Notes under the pieces: model-generated | Database searches by the model: none | The model's input: the letters and a program-made list of their open reading frames with translations, nothing else | What the model was told of the DNA's origin: nothing | Shown here: positions 11,032-20,884 of the stretch, in pieces | Layout: each line of letters opens with the position of its first letter | Numbering within the stretch: the stretch's first letter is position 1 | Position numbers and translations under genes: made by a program | Source of the DNA: Colias croceus | Taxonomy: Eukaryota > Arthropoda > Insecta > Lepidoptera > Pieridae | Reading direction: 5' to 3' | Length of the DNA: 64,000 nt | NCBI RefSeq assembly: GCF_905220415.1 | Contig: NC_059567.1 | Coordinates: 62,001 to 126,000, forward strand

Positions 11032-12115
11032 TTTTCTTTTTAAATCTCAAAAATTTCTTACAATAAGCTATTGTTTTCAATAATTCTTTTAATGTGTCAA
11101 ATTCTTCAAACTTTAATGAAATTTTATCTTGTATAGTGTTTGTTAGTGTGACTGTATTAATAGGTATCTTCTTTTCTTCTAAATCAGTTTGTATATATTC
11201 TGGTCTTTCTAATTGTAGTTCATTGTTTCTTAACCACGTGGGACCTTTCCACCAAATGTCACAGTTTTTAAGATTTATAGCAAGCATTCCTCGCGATGCT
11301 ATATCTGCTGGGTTATCGTGAGATTGAACATGATGCCATTGTTCCTTATTAACTGTCGAAACTATCTCAACTACTCTATTTGCGACGAAAGCTTTCCATC
11401 TTGAAGGTTCACCAAATAGCCAAGCAATAACAATTGATGAATCTGTCCAAGCAAAAACCTTGGACGTTGGTATACGCAGTGATTGTGATACTTGCTTCAA
11501 AAGTTTGGAAAGTAATAAAGCTCCACAGAGTTCAAGTCTAGGTAATGATATCGTCTTAAGTGGTGCAACCCTTGTTCTTGCAGCAATTAGACTTGTACTA
11601 TAAGTTCCATCATCATTTCTAACACGACAGTAAACAACTGCAGCATAAGCTAATGTCGAAGCGTCTGAAAACCCATGAATTTCAATTGTATCAAAATTTG
11701 TATTTACTGTTCCAAGCCATCTATCTATAGTAATATCCTTTATATTCTGGAGATCATTGCGAATATTCTTCCACTCTTCTTTTATAAAAATATTAAGATC
11801 CTCATCCCAGTTTGCTTTTTCAAGCCATAACTTCTGCATTAAAATTTTTGCTAAAACAATGCAAGGTGCAATCCATCCTAATGGATCAAATAATTTTTGT
11901 ATATCAGAAAGAATATTGCGTTTAGTTATTATAACATTATCATCATCTATTGATTCTAAACTAAAATTATATTCGAATCGATCCGTTCCCAAATTCCATT
12001 GAACACCTAATGCCTTGACAATACCATCTAATTTAATATCTAAATGCGCCTTTGTAGATCTATCATTTGGTTCTAAAGATTGTAAAAATTCTGCACTATT
12101 AGACGACCACTTTTT
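9947..12115. repeat. Tandem duplication inside the BEL pol gene
   Basis: 9947-11028 is repeated at 11034-12115 (1,082 bp each, offset 1,087) with a 5-base filler CACTT at 11029-11033. The copies are nearly identical; one base difference was seen (near 10443 versus 11530). The duplication covers the end of RT, RNase H and the linker. Confidence 0.92.
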
Positions 12116-14842
12116 AAGATCAAAACCTCCTCTTCGCAATAGTTCCGTCAAATCTTTTCTTAGCTGAATACATTGTTCTAAATCATCACCACCAGACATG
12201 CAATCGTCTACGTAAAAATCTTCGTTTAATATTCTAGCAGCCTCAGGAAAATGATGACCTTCATCAGCAGCAAGTTGTTTAAGTGTTCTTACAGCTAGGT
12301 ATGGAGCGGATGCTGTGCCAAAAGTGACGGTAAGTAATCTCATATCTTGTATATTTTCAGTTGGATCATTTCGCCAGACTATTCTTTGGTAGTCGACATC
12401 ATTCCTATTCATCCATATCATTCTGTACATTTTCTGAATGTCTGATACGAAACAGATTTTATGAGTTCTCCACCTCATAATAATGTTTCTGAGATCTTCT
12501 TGCAATACTGGACCAGGTAAGAGTTCATCATTTAATGATATGTTGTTAGAACCTTTACAGGAAGCGTCGAACACAACTCGAGTCTTCGTGGTCTCCTTAT
12601 CTTGGCGTACAACGGCGTGGTGGGGTAAGTAAACTGCTTTTTTATTTATTTCTTTTTCAGGTACTTCTTCAATGTGTTTTAATTCTTTGTATTCTTCTAT
12701 AACTTTCAGGTATTCTTTTTTCAGATCTGGATCTCTTTTAAATCTTCTCTCTAATTGCAACAATCTTCTTACAGCTACTTCTCTCGTGTTTCCTTCAGGT
12801 GAAAGCAGCTTTTCAGTTTTAAAAGGTAATGTAACTATATATTTTCCATTACTATCTCTCTCATGTGTTCTTTCATATATATCTTCACATAGTTGCTCTT
12901 CTTTAGTTAACTTTCTATTTGTATCAATATCTATCTCCCATATAGTTTTAAGTAAGTCATTAATATTTGAATCACTAGTTAAATTTGTAACCATTAAAGA
13001 CTTATGTATAGTGTTAACCTTCATATTAATTATTCCACCCATAATGATCCATCCCAGGTTGGTATTTTGAGCACATATAGTACCTGAGGGACCCTTGATT
13101 AAACCTTCTTGTAGAATTTTTGTGTATTCATTTACACCCAATAAAAGATCCATACAACCCGACTCATAAAAGTTTGGATCTGCTAAATTTAAATTGTTAA
13201 AGTGTACAAGCTCATGCTTAATACTATTTCTCGAAGGTAAGTTTATTTTTAAATACTTTGACATCACGTAGGCGTGTACTGGTAACTCAAACTTAGGTTC
13301 CAACCGAGACAAAATATTTACTTTGACCTCATTCCTTACATGTACCTTCAAAGACTCCATGCCAGTTACTATCATATTAACCGGCTTGAGCTGTAACTTT
13401 AAGACTTGTGCAGCTCGTTTGGTAATAAAACATGCCTGTGACCCTGAATCTATTAATGCCTTAAGAGTAGTAGTGTGTCCATTTTCACCTTTAATCACTA
13501 CTACCGCAGTTGCCAAGAGACTTACCTTATGTTCACCATCTCCTAGACTATGTAAAGACGTCATTGTAGTATGCACCTTCTTCTCATCTACATCGGTCCG
13601 CATTGATGTCGACGGTTGTGTAGTAACCTCGGATACCGACGAATCTGTACCTATATTTGATCGGTGTAGAAGAGAATGATGACGCTTTTTACATATGTGA
13701 CACGACAAAGGTATACGACATTTAAATGCCGAATGACCTGGGGCCAAACAGTTAAAACACAATTTCTTACTTTTTACATATTCAACACGTTCATTACAAT
13801 TCATTTTTACAAAAGATTTACATTTACACAGATTATGATTCTCATTACACATTATACAACATTTCACAGAATTTACGGACGTACTTACATGAAAAACGCG
13901 TTCTTTAGTAGACCTTACAGGCGGTGTAATTAATTCTAATGTACGAAATTTAGACTCTAAATACTGTTTTAAATCTAACCACTTCGGTAACTCTTCACTT
14001 TTTGTGTACGCAAATTCCTCCCACGCTTTATGAGACTCTGGGTCTAACTTCTGCACTACGAGAAATATTATAATCGGATCCCAAGAGTCGATGGATACAT
14101 TTAAATTTTCAAGACTATTTAAAACTTCATTAGTGGTATCTAATAATGATTTTAACTGAGAAGCAGTTTGCGAAATACATTTTTTCTGAGAAAAAAGTCG
14201 TTTTAATAAAGAGTTAACAATTAAACGTTTGTTTCCGTACCTTAATTTTAATGTTTCCCAAGCCTGTGTATAATTAGCATCGGTAATTCTAATATTACGT
14301 AATAAACTTTCTGCCTCGCCTGAAACACTGGACTTAAGGTAGTGTAGTTTTTGTACCTCGGAAAGCGTGCTGTTGTTGTGCACTAAACTTAGGTATAAAT
14401 CATTGAATGTCGGCCATCCCTCATAGCTCCCGGCGAACGTAGGTAACTCAATCCGCGGCAACCTCACTCGTTCGTTGATGTGTACCACGGTGCTGTCATG
14501 GCTGGACTCCAGGGCTGATGCAGTGGATTCCATGTTCAATAATTTATCCTTCAAATCAGCGAGTATGCATAAATAAAGGTCCTCGTGAATGTAAAATTCT
14601 TCGTTGACGAAGTATGGTAAAAGCGCCTTTTGTTCCCTTGGTGTTATTTTTACTAAATCTAAGTGTGCACTTTGAAATGTTTTCCAATAGTCCTCCAAAT
14701 GTTTAATTCGCGATTGTAAATATCCTTTGGATAGTCTTTGTTTAGGACACTTAGATATATTAATTTGCGTTTTTTTTATAAGTTCCGCCGTACTTTCCAA
14801 AACACGTATGATTTGTTCCGTATTATTATTATTCGCCATCAT
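11012..14842 (-). CDS. BEL/Pao Gag-Pol polyprotein, truncated after RNase H
   Basis: The frame has 1,276 codons. Residues 1-310 resemble the DUF1759 Gag-like domain (L-P-T-F-A-G near 130-140). Residues 327-390 hold cysteine/histidine knuckles (C-F-N-C-L-A-P-G-H and C-H-I-C-K). An aspartic protease motif L-I-D-S-G-S lies near 466. RT has F-V-S-D-I-Q-K-M near 800 and the catalytic F-Y-V-D-D near 878. RNase H has H-G-F-S-D-A-S near 1055. The frame ends in eight residues unrelated to the family because the internal duplication shifts it out of phase with the second copy. Normal BEL polyproteins continue through integrase. Gag and RT look intact, so particles and cDNA might still form, but integration would need help from another element. 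Confidence 0.9.
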   Translation of the reverse strand: MMANNNNTEQIIRVLESTAELIKKTQINISKCPKQRLSKGYLQSRIKHLEDYWKTFQSAHLDLVKITPREQKALLPYFVNEEFYIHEDLYLCILADLKDKLLNMESTASALESSHDSTVVHINERVRLPRIELPTFAGSYEGWPTFNDLYLSLVHNNSTLSEVQKLHYLKSSVSGEAESLLRNIRITDANYTQAWETLKLRYGNKRLIVNSLLKRLFSQKKCISQTASQLKSLLDTTNEVLNSLENLNVSIDSWDPIIIFLVVQKLDPESHKAWEEFAYTKSEELPKWLDLKQYLESKFRTLELITPPVRSTKERVFHVSTSVNSVKCCIMCNENHNLCKCKSFVKMNCNERVEYVKSKKLCFNCLAPGHSAFKCRIPLSCHICKKRHHSLLHRSNIGTDSSVSEVTTQPSTSMRTDVDEKKVHTTMTSLHSLGDGEHKVSLLATAVVVIKGENGHTTTLKALIDSGSQACFITKRAAQVLKLQLKPVNMIVTGMESLKVHVRNEVKVNILSRLEPKFELPVHAYVMSKYLKINLPSRNSIKHELVHFNNLNLADPNFYESGCMDLLLGVNEYTKILQEGLIKGPSGTICAQNTNLGWIIMGGIINMKVNTIHKSLMVTNLTSDSNINDLLKTIWEIDIDTNRKLTKEEQLCEDIYERTHERDSNGKYIVTLPFKTEKLLSPEGNTREVAVRRLLQLERRFKRDPDLKKEYLKVIEEYKELKHIEEVPEKEINKKAVYLPHHAVVRQDKETTKTRVVFDASCKGSNNISLNDELLPGPVLQEDLRNIIMRWRTHKICFVSDIQKMYRMIWMNRNDVDYQRIVWRNDPTENIQDMRLLTVTFGTASAPYLAVRTLKQLAADEGHHFPEAARILNEDFYVDDCMSGGDDLEQCIQLRKDLTELLRRGGFDLKKWSSNSAEFLQSLEPNDRSTKAHLDIKLDGIVKALGVQWNLGTDRFEYNFSLESIDDDNVIITKRNILSDIQKLFDPLGWIAPCIVLAKILMQKLWLEKANWDEDLNIFIKEEWKNIRNDLQNIKDITIDRWLGTVNTNFDTIEIHGFSDASTLAYAAVVYCRVRNDDGTYSTSLIAARTRVAPLKTISLPRLELCGALLLSKLLKQVSQSLRIPTSKVFAWTDSSIVIAWLFGEPSRWKAFVANRVVEIVSTVNKEQWHHVQSHDNPADIASRGMLAINLKNCDIWWKGPTWLRNNELQLERPEYIQTDLEEKKIPINTVTLTNTIQDKISLKFEEFDTLKELLKTIAYCKKFLRFKKKSEKVVV

Positions 14843-14974
14843 GAATATTGTCTTTCAATAACAACTTCGTTACAAATAACTTCGTATAATGAGCTTCTTA
14901 TCGCGATCAATTGCCCGTGTACTTCTTTTTTTCTTCGATTGTAGCTCAGATTATCCGGTACGAATGCGACCATA

Positions 14975-15115
14975 TGTTGCGGCAATAAGGCTTGTTTTTG
15001 CATAACCCGTGTTTTCGTGTTGAAATGAAACGTCTTTCCTCTATTGAATCTGTTTTATTACTGACTGATACACTAGTGACTTAGACGTCAACGTAGTTAA
15101 TGAAAAAACCGAACA
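14975..15115 (-). repeat. BEL 5' LTR
   Basis: 141 bp, identical to the copy at 9081-9221; followed outward by the target duplication GTTGC at 15116-15120. Confidence 0.93.
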
Positions 15116-15637
15116 GTTGCTATATGAAAAATTTGTTTTGAATTTCGTTTACTACTTCCTGAAACGATTGGCGCGGATGTGGAATTGATTGCAGGGTAGT
15201 GGTCGCTTTTCCCCGCGGTGACCAGCCGTCTTGGGGTGTATTGTTTGGTTGTTTTGATATTTAAAGAAGTTTCGTTTATTTGTTTTTGTTTCCGGTTGCC
15301 GATGTCATTTAACAGTTTTTTGACGTTGTTGGAATGGTTAGTGACGAAGATCTTCCTCTAGCAACATAATCCAACATATTTGTTTTGTTAACCTTCTTTG
15401 AAGCAGGCATGGTTGCGTGATTTGGTGATTTATTTGGAGATTCGTTGCGATATCGTTTTCTTTTGTCCTTCTGATCTTCTTTGTTTTCCTTAGTAATCAG
15501 TTTATCTTTAACGAGGTAGCAGATTTTACCTTTGGCTCGTTCCTCTTTTAGTTGAGGCAAAAGCTGTCTCCTCTTTTCTAGAACTTCTTTACTATAGTCC
15601 TCTTTTATGTAAATATCCGAGTTTAATTTCTTTTTAT
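15116..15637 (-). pseudogene. RTE LINE 5' portion with one frameshift
   Basis: This is the continuation of the RTE LINE beyond the BEL insertion. An 83-codon frame (15560-15309) is lysine-rich (K-E-E-R-A-K-G-K, K-E-D-Q-K-D-K-R-K-R), typical of a LINE N-terminal linker. It stops at a run of six A's on the minus strand, near 15325. In the neighbouring frame the coding sequence is open without a stop from there into the endonuclease domain, so a one-base indel in the homopolymer best explains the break. The 5' end of the element is not precisely visible; it may reach the hairpin at 15638. Confidence 0.75.
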
Positions 15638-15683
15638 TTATTAAGGATAATGTAAAACCACCGTTTTACATTATCCTTAATAA
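15638..15683. repeat. Perfect 21-bp inverted repeat with 4-base loop
   Basis: 15638-15658 is the exact reverse complement of 15663-15683, with CACC between. It lies at the 5' edge of the RTE element. It could be a snap-back product of LINE integration or a separate foldback. Confidence 0.85.
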
Positions 15684-15835
15684 TTAATGCTATTGCTTAC
15701 TGCTTAACTGTTTAGATAATGTTAAGAGTTGTTAATACCTACAAAGGTAGGTATATTTTGCAGAAGAATCTCAACTTATTGTTTTACTATCATCTACTTA
15801 CTACATAATAATGGAAAAATATATTTTCTTATTAC

Positions 15836-16040
15836 CTAATTTTTCGTCAACATTACAACCATAACGCAACAACTGACACTCGTTCTCAAATAATTTCAAT
15901 CGGAACCCATCACCTTCCTCGCGAATGCCGCAGACTTCATCCTTTACATCATCGCACTTTATATTGGCACAAAATTGCATTTTCTCCCAGTCTTCAGTAT
16001 TCACATAAGTTATTGTAAGTACGAGGAAATAGTGCTTCAT
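15836..16040 (-). CDS. Probable exon of a Kazal-like inhibitor gene
   Basis: The minus-strand frame from ATG 16040 holds cysteines at residues 24, 29, 37, 55 and 62 in the pattern C-x4-C-x6-V-C-G-x16-E-C-x6-C, with F-E-N-E-C-Q-L-L before the last. This resembles single-domain Kazal-type secreted proteins of insects (vasotab-like), which have six cysteines. The sixth is missing here, and the frame meets a good splice donor (TTAG|GTAATA) at 15836, so the rest is probably on a further exon not found. Residues 4-13 are hydrophobic and could be a short signal peptide, but the true start may lie on an upstream exon joined after TACTGAAG. Function would be extracellular protease inhibition or binding. 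RTE and BEL elements lie directly downstream and may have broken the gene. Confidence 0.45.
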
Positions 16041-16463
16041 GGCATGAGATTAAATTTTCCGCTTGAATGCTCGTGTTTGTATGATTTGTTTTATCTTTCA
16101 AGAGTTATGAGGAACGCATTATTTACTTATGGTCCTCGGACCTCGTGTTTGCTGTTCGACGTAAATAGATATATTTTGCTTCTAGCAATATCCACGTTAA
16201 ATCAGATATTATCATAAGATTTTACTTTAAAAATAGGAATACATTTTGAATATTAACTGTACAAATATTTAGATTTACGAGAGATGTCTTCGCAATTTTC
16301 ATATTGCGAAAGCTCTTTCCAAGAAATCGCAAATTATAATTTCGCATATGGCTTCGTTCGGACTTCACAACATTACATGATAAAATGCTCCACACTCTAT
16401 ATCACCACATCTCATTCGCCAAAGTATCTCTTTTTTTAACTGAACTAAAAACTGAAATAAACT

Positions 16464-17095
16464 TAGATAGATAGATAGATAGAAAACACTTTATTGCACA
16501 CAAAAACAAAATTTACAGAAACGATATTATTATAATAAATGTACAATTTGGCGGCCTTATCGCTTAAAAGCGATTTCTTCCAGGCAACCTTGGGATATAG
16601 GAAAAATAAATCAGTAAAAAGGTAGATAGTGCATAAATACATACATATACAAGGAACTGTAATTATACATAGAAAGATAACTTAAGAATCAAATAATATT
16701 ATACAAAAACAAAGGAGAAATGAGCAGTATAGGAATACAAATATTAGAAGAGAGGAAAATAAATGTACATAAACAGAATATAACTAAATCAGCAAAGAAC
16801 ATAGACAAACAGCATTAAAGAGATAGATAGTAGTTCTTAACAAGAGTTTTAAAACTATATAAAGATTGGGCTTGCCTGATCGTTGTCGGGAGAGAGTTCC
16901 ACAATCTTACGGCTTGTACGGTAAAAGAGCAATCGTAGAATTTGGAAGTGTGAACAGGCATACGAAGCGTTAGATTGTTGGAGGAACGGAGATTGAGTTC
17001 ATGAGAAGACCCCATAAACACAAATCTTTTTTTCAAGTAGGAAGGAGTTCTAGGATCAAAAAGGATGGAGTATAATAAGTACAAATAAAATAAAC
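16464..17095 (-). mobile_element. 5'-truncated CR1/Jockey-like LINE with (TCTA)n 3' end
   Basis: Read on the minus strand, the end of an ORF2 is followed by a 3' UTR with GGTTGCCTGGAAGAAATCGC...GCGATAAGGCCGCC, an AATAAAG signal, and a terminal (TCTA)n repeat at 16465-16482. The 5' end near 17095 is a truncation typical of target-primed reverse transcription. Confidence 0.8.
16815..17084 (-). pseudogene. LINE ORF2 C-terminus
   Basis: Eighty-nine codons match the C-terminal tail of CR1/Jockey-group reverse transcriptases: V-H-T-S-K-F-Y-D-C-S-F-T-V-Q-A-V, then R-L-W-N-S-L-P and a terminal F-K-x-L-V-K-N-Y-Y motif. Catalytic parts are absent. No function is expected. Confidence 0.8.
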
Positions 17096-17949
17096 TTACA
17101 AATAAACTTATTTGTACAGTAGTCTTGTATTTCTTTTATATTGTATTTTCCTTCAATCTAATTTATTAACATACCTAATTAAATAAATCCCTACTTAGTA
17201 TGGTGTAAGTACTGTATCTTTTATTTGATATTTTGTGATTAAAACGTGCAGCTAGATACCTACTAGCAAAGATCTGAAGCTGACGCTTGTATTAGGTAGG
17301 TACCTATTTTATTAAATTTAATACAATAATAAGTATACCTAGTTACTATAATACAACCTAAACAAGTAAACGTATATTTTCAATATATGTATTGTATTTT
17401 ATTAATACAAAATAACTAATATTATTATTATTTTAAGGATAAACTATATTTTAATCCCGTTGTTGTTTTCATTTAACACGATTTTAGGGAGCCCCTGTCT
17501 GTTGTCAGAGTAATTACCTAGTACTCTAGTTAGAACTAGGTAGGTACTTGGTAAAAGAAGTCAATGATACGAAGAATTACCAGCTATCGACAAAATTGGC
17601 ATAATTCTCATCCCAAAATGTAAAATATATATATAGATTTTATTTAAGTACTGGTAGCAGATTAAAAAAAACTGCAAATTCAATTGCTGGTATTTACTGT
17701 TAAGCAAAACGAGGGTGGAGAATTACTATCATAATAATAATATTATTTATTCCTTTATTATGTTGGTTTAATGATCTACATAAGTGTACTTTAATGCCGG
17801 AGAAGTCTAGTTAATAATGTTGTATAAAAGAAAAAACTAGTATAATAATATTATATGGTTTTAATACTTTATTTATTTATAATAGTAATACATACTTTAA
17901 TAATTTAAAATATTGTCACAGAATTATTGTAGATATAAATTAAGTAGGT
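17096..17949. other. AT-rich non-coding stretch
   Basis: No gene or recognisable element was seen between the LINE fragment and the errantivirus-like LTR. There are many TAA/TTA runs. Confidence 0.5.
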
Positions 17950-18226
17950 AGTTACGCATCCAGAACCCGCTGAATCGATATTTTAACAGTTTACATAAAT
18001 ATTAATACGTGCAAGAATGTATTTACTTTGTTGCAGTTGTTATGAAATGTAAGGGAATGATTACGGAGAATCGCCCACTCAACCGTCGCGACGACATCCT
18101 TAATCGTTCCTAGAAGACGAGATCTTTATTCCATTGTATTGTGTTAGTCTAAGTTTCATCAGTTACACTTAAGTCATCTCACTGTACAGTCACTAATTAA
18201 ATATTAATAAATTAAAATAAATCTTT
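17950..18226 (+). repeat. Errantivirus-like 5' LTR
   Basis: 277 bp, identical by eye to 27596-27872. It begins AGTTAC, like LTRs of the gypsy/17.6 errantivirus group, and ends ...AAATAAATCTTT. Identity of the two LTRs indicates a recent insertion. No target duplication was found at the outer ends. Confidence 0.82.
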
Positions 18227-18227
18227 A

Positions 18228-18905
18228 TTCTTCGCAGACCCAGGCGCCGAATTCAACAACACTTTATTAAAAGAATTATTAGCATTCTATAAGATTAAAA
18301 TACATATAGGGACACCGCATAACCCAAATTCGATGGGAATAGTAGAACGTTTTCATTCAACTATCATAGAGATATATAGAATCGCGAAATATGAACGAAA
18401 GATTACCGACGCAGCATCAGTAATGACATATGCAATAATGTCATACAACCATACTATACATAGCGCAACGGGATTAACGCCATTCGAGGTAGTTTTCGGT
18501 CATACAGAGTCAAATGACGCATTTCACGTAGATTTTAATAAACAGTATACTCAACATTTAGTTAAAGATCATGTTAGAAAAACAAGATACCTTTATAAGT
18601 ATTTAACAAATAAAATAGTTAATCAAAAGCAGCAAACCATCGATAAACGAGGTGGTGAAAAAGAAATCGACATTGATTTGGGCGATACTATATTTATAAA
18701 AGGCGTAAATACACGTCGTAGTAAAGATAAACCCCGCTATCATAAAGCTCAGGTAGCAGGACCAGTTCATAGGAACGTGGTACCTATCGTCACTCAAAAA
18801 CGAAAGACTACAGTTCCGATTAAAGATATAAAACGCCCTTCGCAGGTGTGTACTGCTGGTAGCTCAGGCGATCCTCAGCCAGGCCCTTCACGTGCAGCAG
18901 ATTAG
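18228..18905 (+). pseudogene. Errantivirus-like integrase, C-terminal part
   Basis: The frame starts at the deletion junction with D-P-G-A-E-F-N-N, the segment around the second catalytic aspartate, then N-P-N-S-M-G-I-V-E-R-F-H-S-T, which carries the catalytic glutamate. A chromodomain-less tail follows with basic residues and R-Y-H-K-A. The H2C2 zinc finger and first aspartate are lost with the deletion. It ends at 18905, overlapping the env frame by 14 bases, as usual for errantiviruses. It cannot be an active integrase. Confidence 0.85.
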
Positions 18906-20235
18906 AGACAATCCAGGCCTTCTACCCTTAAAGGAAGGAAATGCCGTAATTACGTACGACACTTGGATAGTTATTAAGATATTAGATTTAGAACCTATAT
19001 ACGAGGATTTAGAATTAAATTTAAATAATTATATAGAATTAAAGAAATACGTAAATAGTTGTTTTAATATTAAGAATTTTGATTTAGATTTTAAAGAGGC
19101 ACAAATTCAAACAGATTTTATAATGAATATTACTATTAATAAATATAAGCAATTAGTGCCATCAGTTAGAATAAAACGTGGTTTACTTAATCCAATTGGT
19201 TCTTTTATTAAAGCAATTACTGGTAATATGGATAATGACGATGCCATAAAATATGAACAGTTAATTAGTAAATTAAATAACAAGCAAAACGCTATGGATT
19301 ACAAGGTGACTGTCATTACAGAAATGATGGGAAAACTTAACAATATTATAAATGTTACAGGAAGCAATTTCATTCAAATTAAAGAAAAACTCGATGAAAT
19401 CGATATGAATTTAAATAAAACGGAAACATTATTATTAAGTCATAAGTTAATTCATTTTTATAATATTTTTACACATAATTTTCAAATAATTTATACTAAG
19501 TTGAATGAGATTGAAACCGCATTATCTTTTGCAAAAATTAAACTTTTGCATCAATCAATTATTGATACCGATGAACTTGTGTATATCCTTAAAGAAATAG
19601 GAATTACGAATAAATTAGTATATCCTGTAAACTTAGAGAATATTGTTAAAATAGAGCAAAGTATTGAGCTTAAAGCGTATGTAAAGCAAAATCAGATTAA
19701 ATTCATAATGCATATACCTTTAATTAATAATGAAACTTATAATTACTAATAAATTGATACCGTTACCTGTCCATAGTGATGTTGATAACCTTACTTCCGT
19801 CATCCTTCCTAAATATCCCTATATCTTAGTGAAAGGATTGAAAATAAGCATGCTCACGCAGCCCTGTGCAGAACTAGATGAGGCACGATTCCTATGTCCT
19901 GAAACGGAAAGCACACCCCTACTGCAGGACAAATGCATTATAGATCTATTTCATTTCTCAACAAATATAAGTACATGCCTCTCATTACCTGTTAGCATCG
20001 GAGATCTAAAGATTGAATTTTTACAACTGGATCGTTGGCTCGTCTACGCTAGAACCGAAATAATTATGTCAAAATTTTGCAACAATGAGGTAAACCATGA
20101 GAAAATTCGTGGTACTTACCTGATCACTATAGATAATAATTGCTATGTCAAAATACAAGACCACACCTTGAGGAAGAAGCAATCCCGAGGAAAAGACATT
20201 GTTTCCACCAATATACCGATTGTTAATTTACCACA
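18892..20235 (+). pseudogene. Errantivirus-like env, N-terminal part (F-protein type)
   Basis: Two frames (18892-19749 and 19730-20235) together resemble the envelope fusion protein shared by errantiviruses and baculovirus F proteins. An R-I-K-R basic cleavage motif near residue 102 is followed by a glycine-containing hydrophobic segment (G-L-L-N-P-I-G), the expected fusion-peptide position. Cysteine-bearing extracellular sequence follows in the second frame. The frame break at about 19735-19750 looks like a small insertion. The coding sequence is then interrupted at 20236 by an LTR element and resumes at 27275. No signal peptide is seen; in this group it usually comes from a spliced leader. 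The gene cannot yield a full envelope in its present state. Confidence 0.82.
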
Positions 20236-20390
20236 TGTAGTGTAAGTCCTTCCCTATTATCGGCTCTTAGACGCACACGACCTCTCACTCCGACCGCCTG
20301 CAGCCAACTGAGCTGTGTGAGCGGTGTCACCGTTGCATGTGCGCAAGAGATGACATAATACTTCCCTCTCTTTCACTCACATACACTACA
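20236..20390 (-). repeat. LARD 3' LTR
   Basis: 155 bp, identical to 27115-27269, bounded by the 7-bp inverted ends TGTAGTG/CACTACA. The polypurine tract lies at 20391-20400 (reverse strand AAAGGAGGGA). Confidence 0.92.
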
Positions 20391-20581
20391 TCCCTCCTTT
20401 ATTTTAGAAATTTTTAATTCTTTCCAATTATTTTATTAAATAAAATAAAATATGCTCTATTCGGGTATGCTAGTCTATATACCTAAACACCAGTATCAGT
20501 TAGTACACACAACTCAGGGACGCGTCCGCTCCATACCAACGATAGAGTAGAATGTGTCACCTGGCCTATAGTAATATAATT

Positions 20582-20884
20582 CTATCTATAAGCAACATCT
20601 CTCCTTTTCTTCTTTTTTTTCTTTTTTTTTTTCCAATACGTAATGTGTACATTCAAAATTATAATCATTTTTACAATAAATGTATTCAAATCAATATTAA
20701 TTAATAATTTTTTCAAACTCAAACCTTCATTCATCAACCAGACCTCGTCCAGAAACGTTTTCAAATCGTCAGTATAAGGAAAAAATATGAATTTACCACT
20801 GGTTCGGAAAGCCGTCTCGACAGAGAAGAGCCGGCAAGAATATATAGGCATAGTTGCTCCTTCAAAATCATAGAAATGTAACAT
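20582..20884 (-). pseudogene. Possible LINE 3' scrap with A-rich tail
   Basis: A 100-codon minus-strand frame contains C-R-L-F-S-V-E-T-A-F-R-T-S-G-K-F and ends in an A-rich run (reverse of 20600-20632). The sequence resembles 3' UTR DNA of lepidopteran LINEs that happens to be open, with the tail at the downstream side. It is not judged a functional gene. Confidence 0.35.

Larger units (their letters stand above)
9081..15115 (-). mobile_element. BEL/Pao LTR retrotransposon, integrase-deleted, identical LTRs
   Basis: The LTRs at 9081-9221 and 14975-15115 (141 bp, TG...CA on both strands) are identical by eye. The 5-bp target duplication GTTGC is at 9076-9080 and 15116-15120. The element reads on the minus strand. 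Next to the 5' LTR the internal sequence begins TATGGTCGCATTCG (possible primer site TGG...); next to the 3' LTR is the G-rich GGTGGGCGGTA, a likely polypurine tract. Order: gag, zinc knuckles, protease, RT, RNase H (duplicated), C-terminal DUF5641-like domain. The integrase zinc domain and catalytic core are missing. 9222-9672 and 14843-14974 are untranslated internal regions. Confidence 0.92.
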
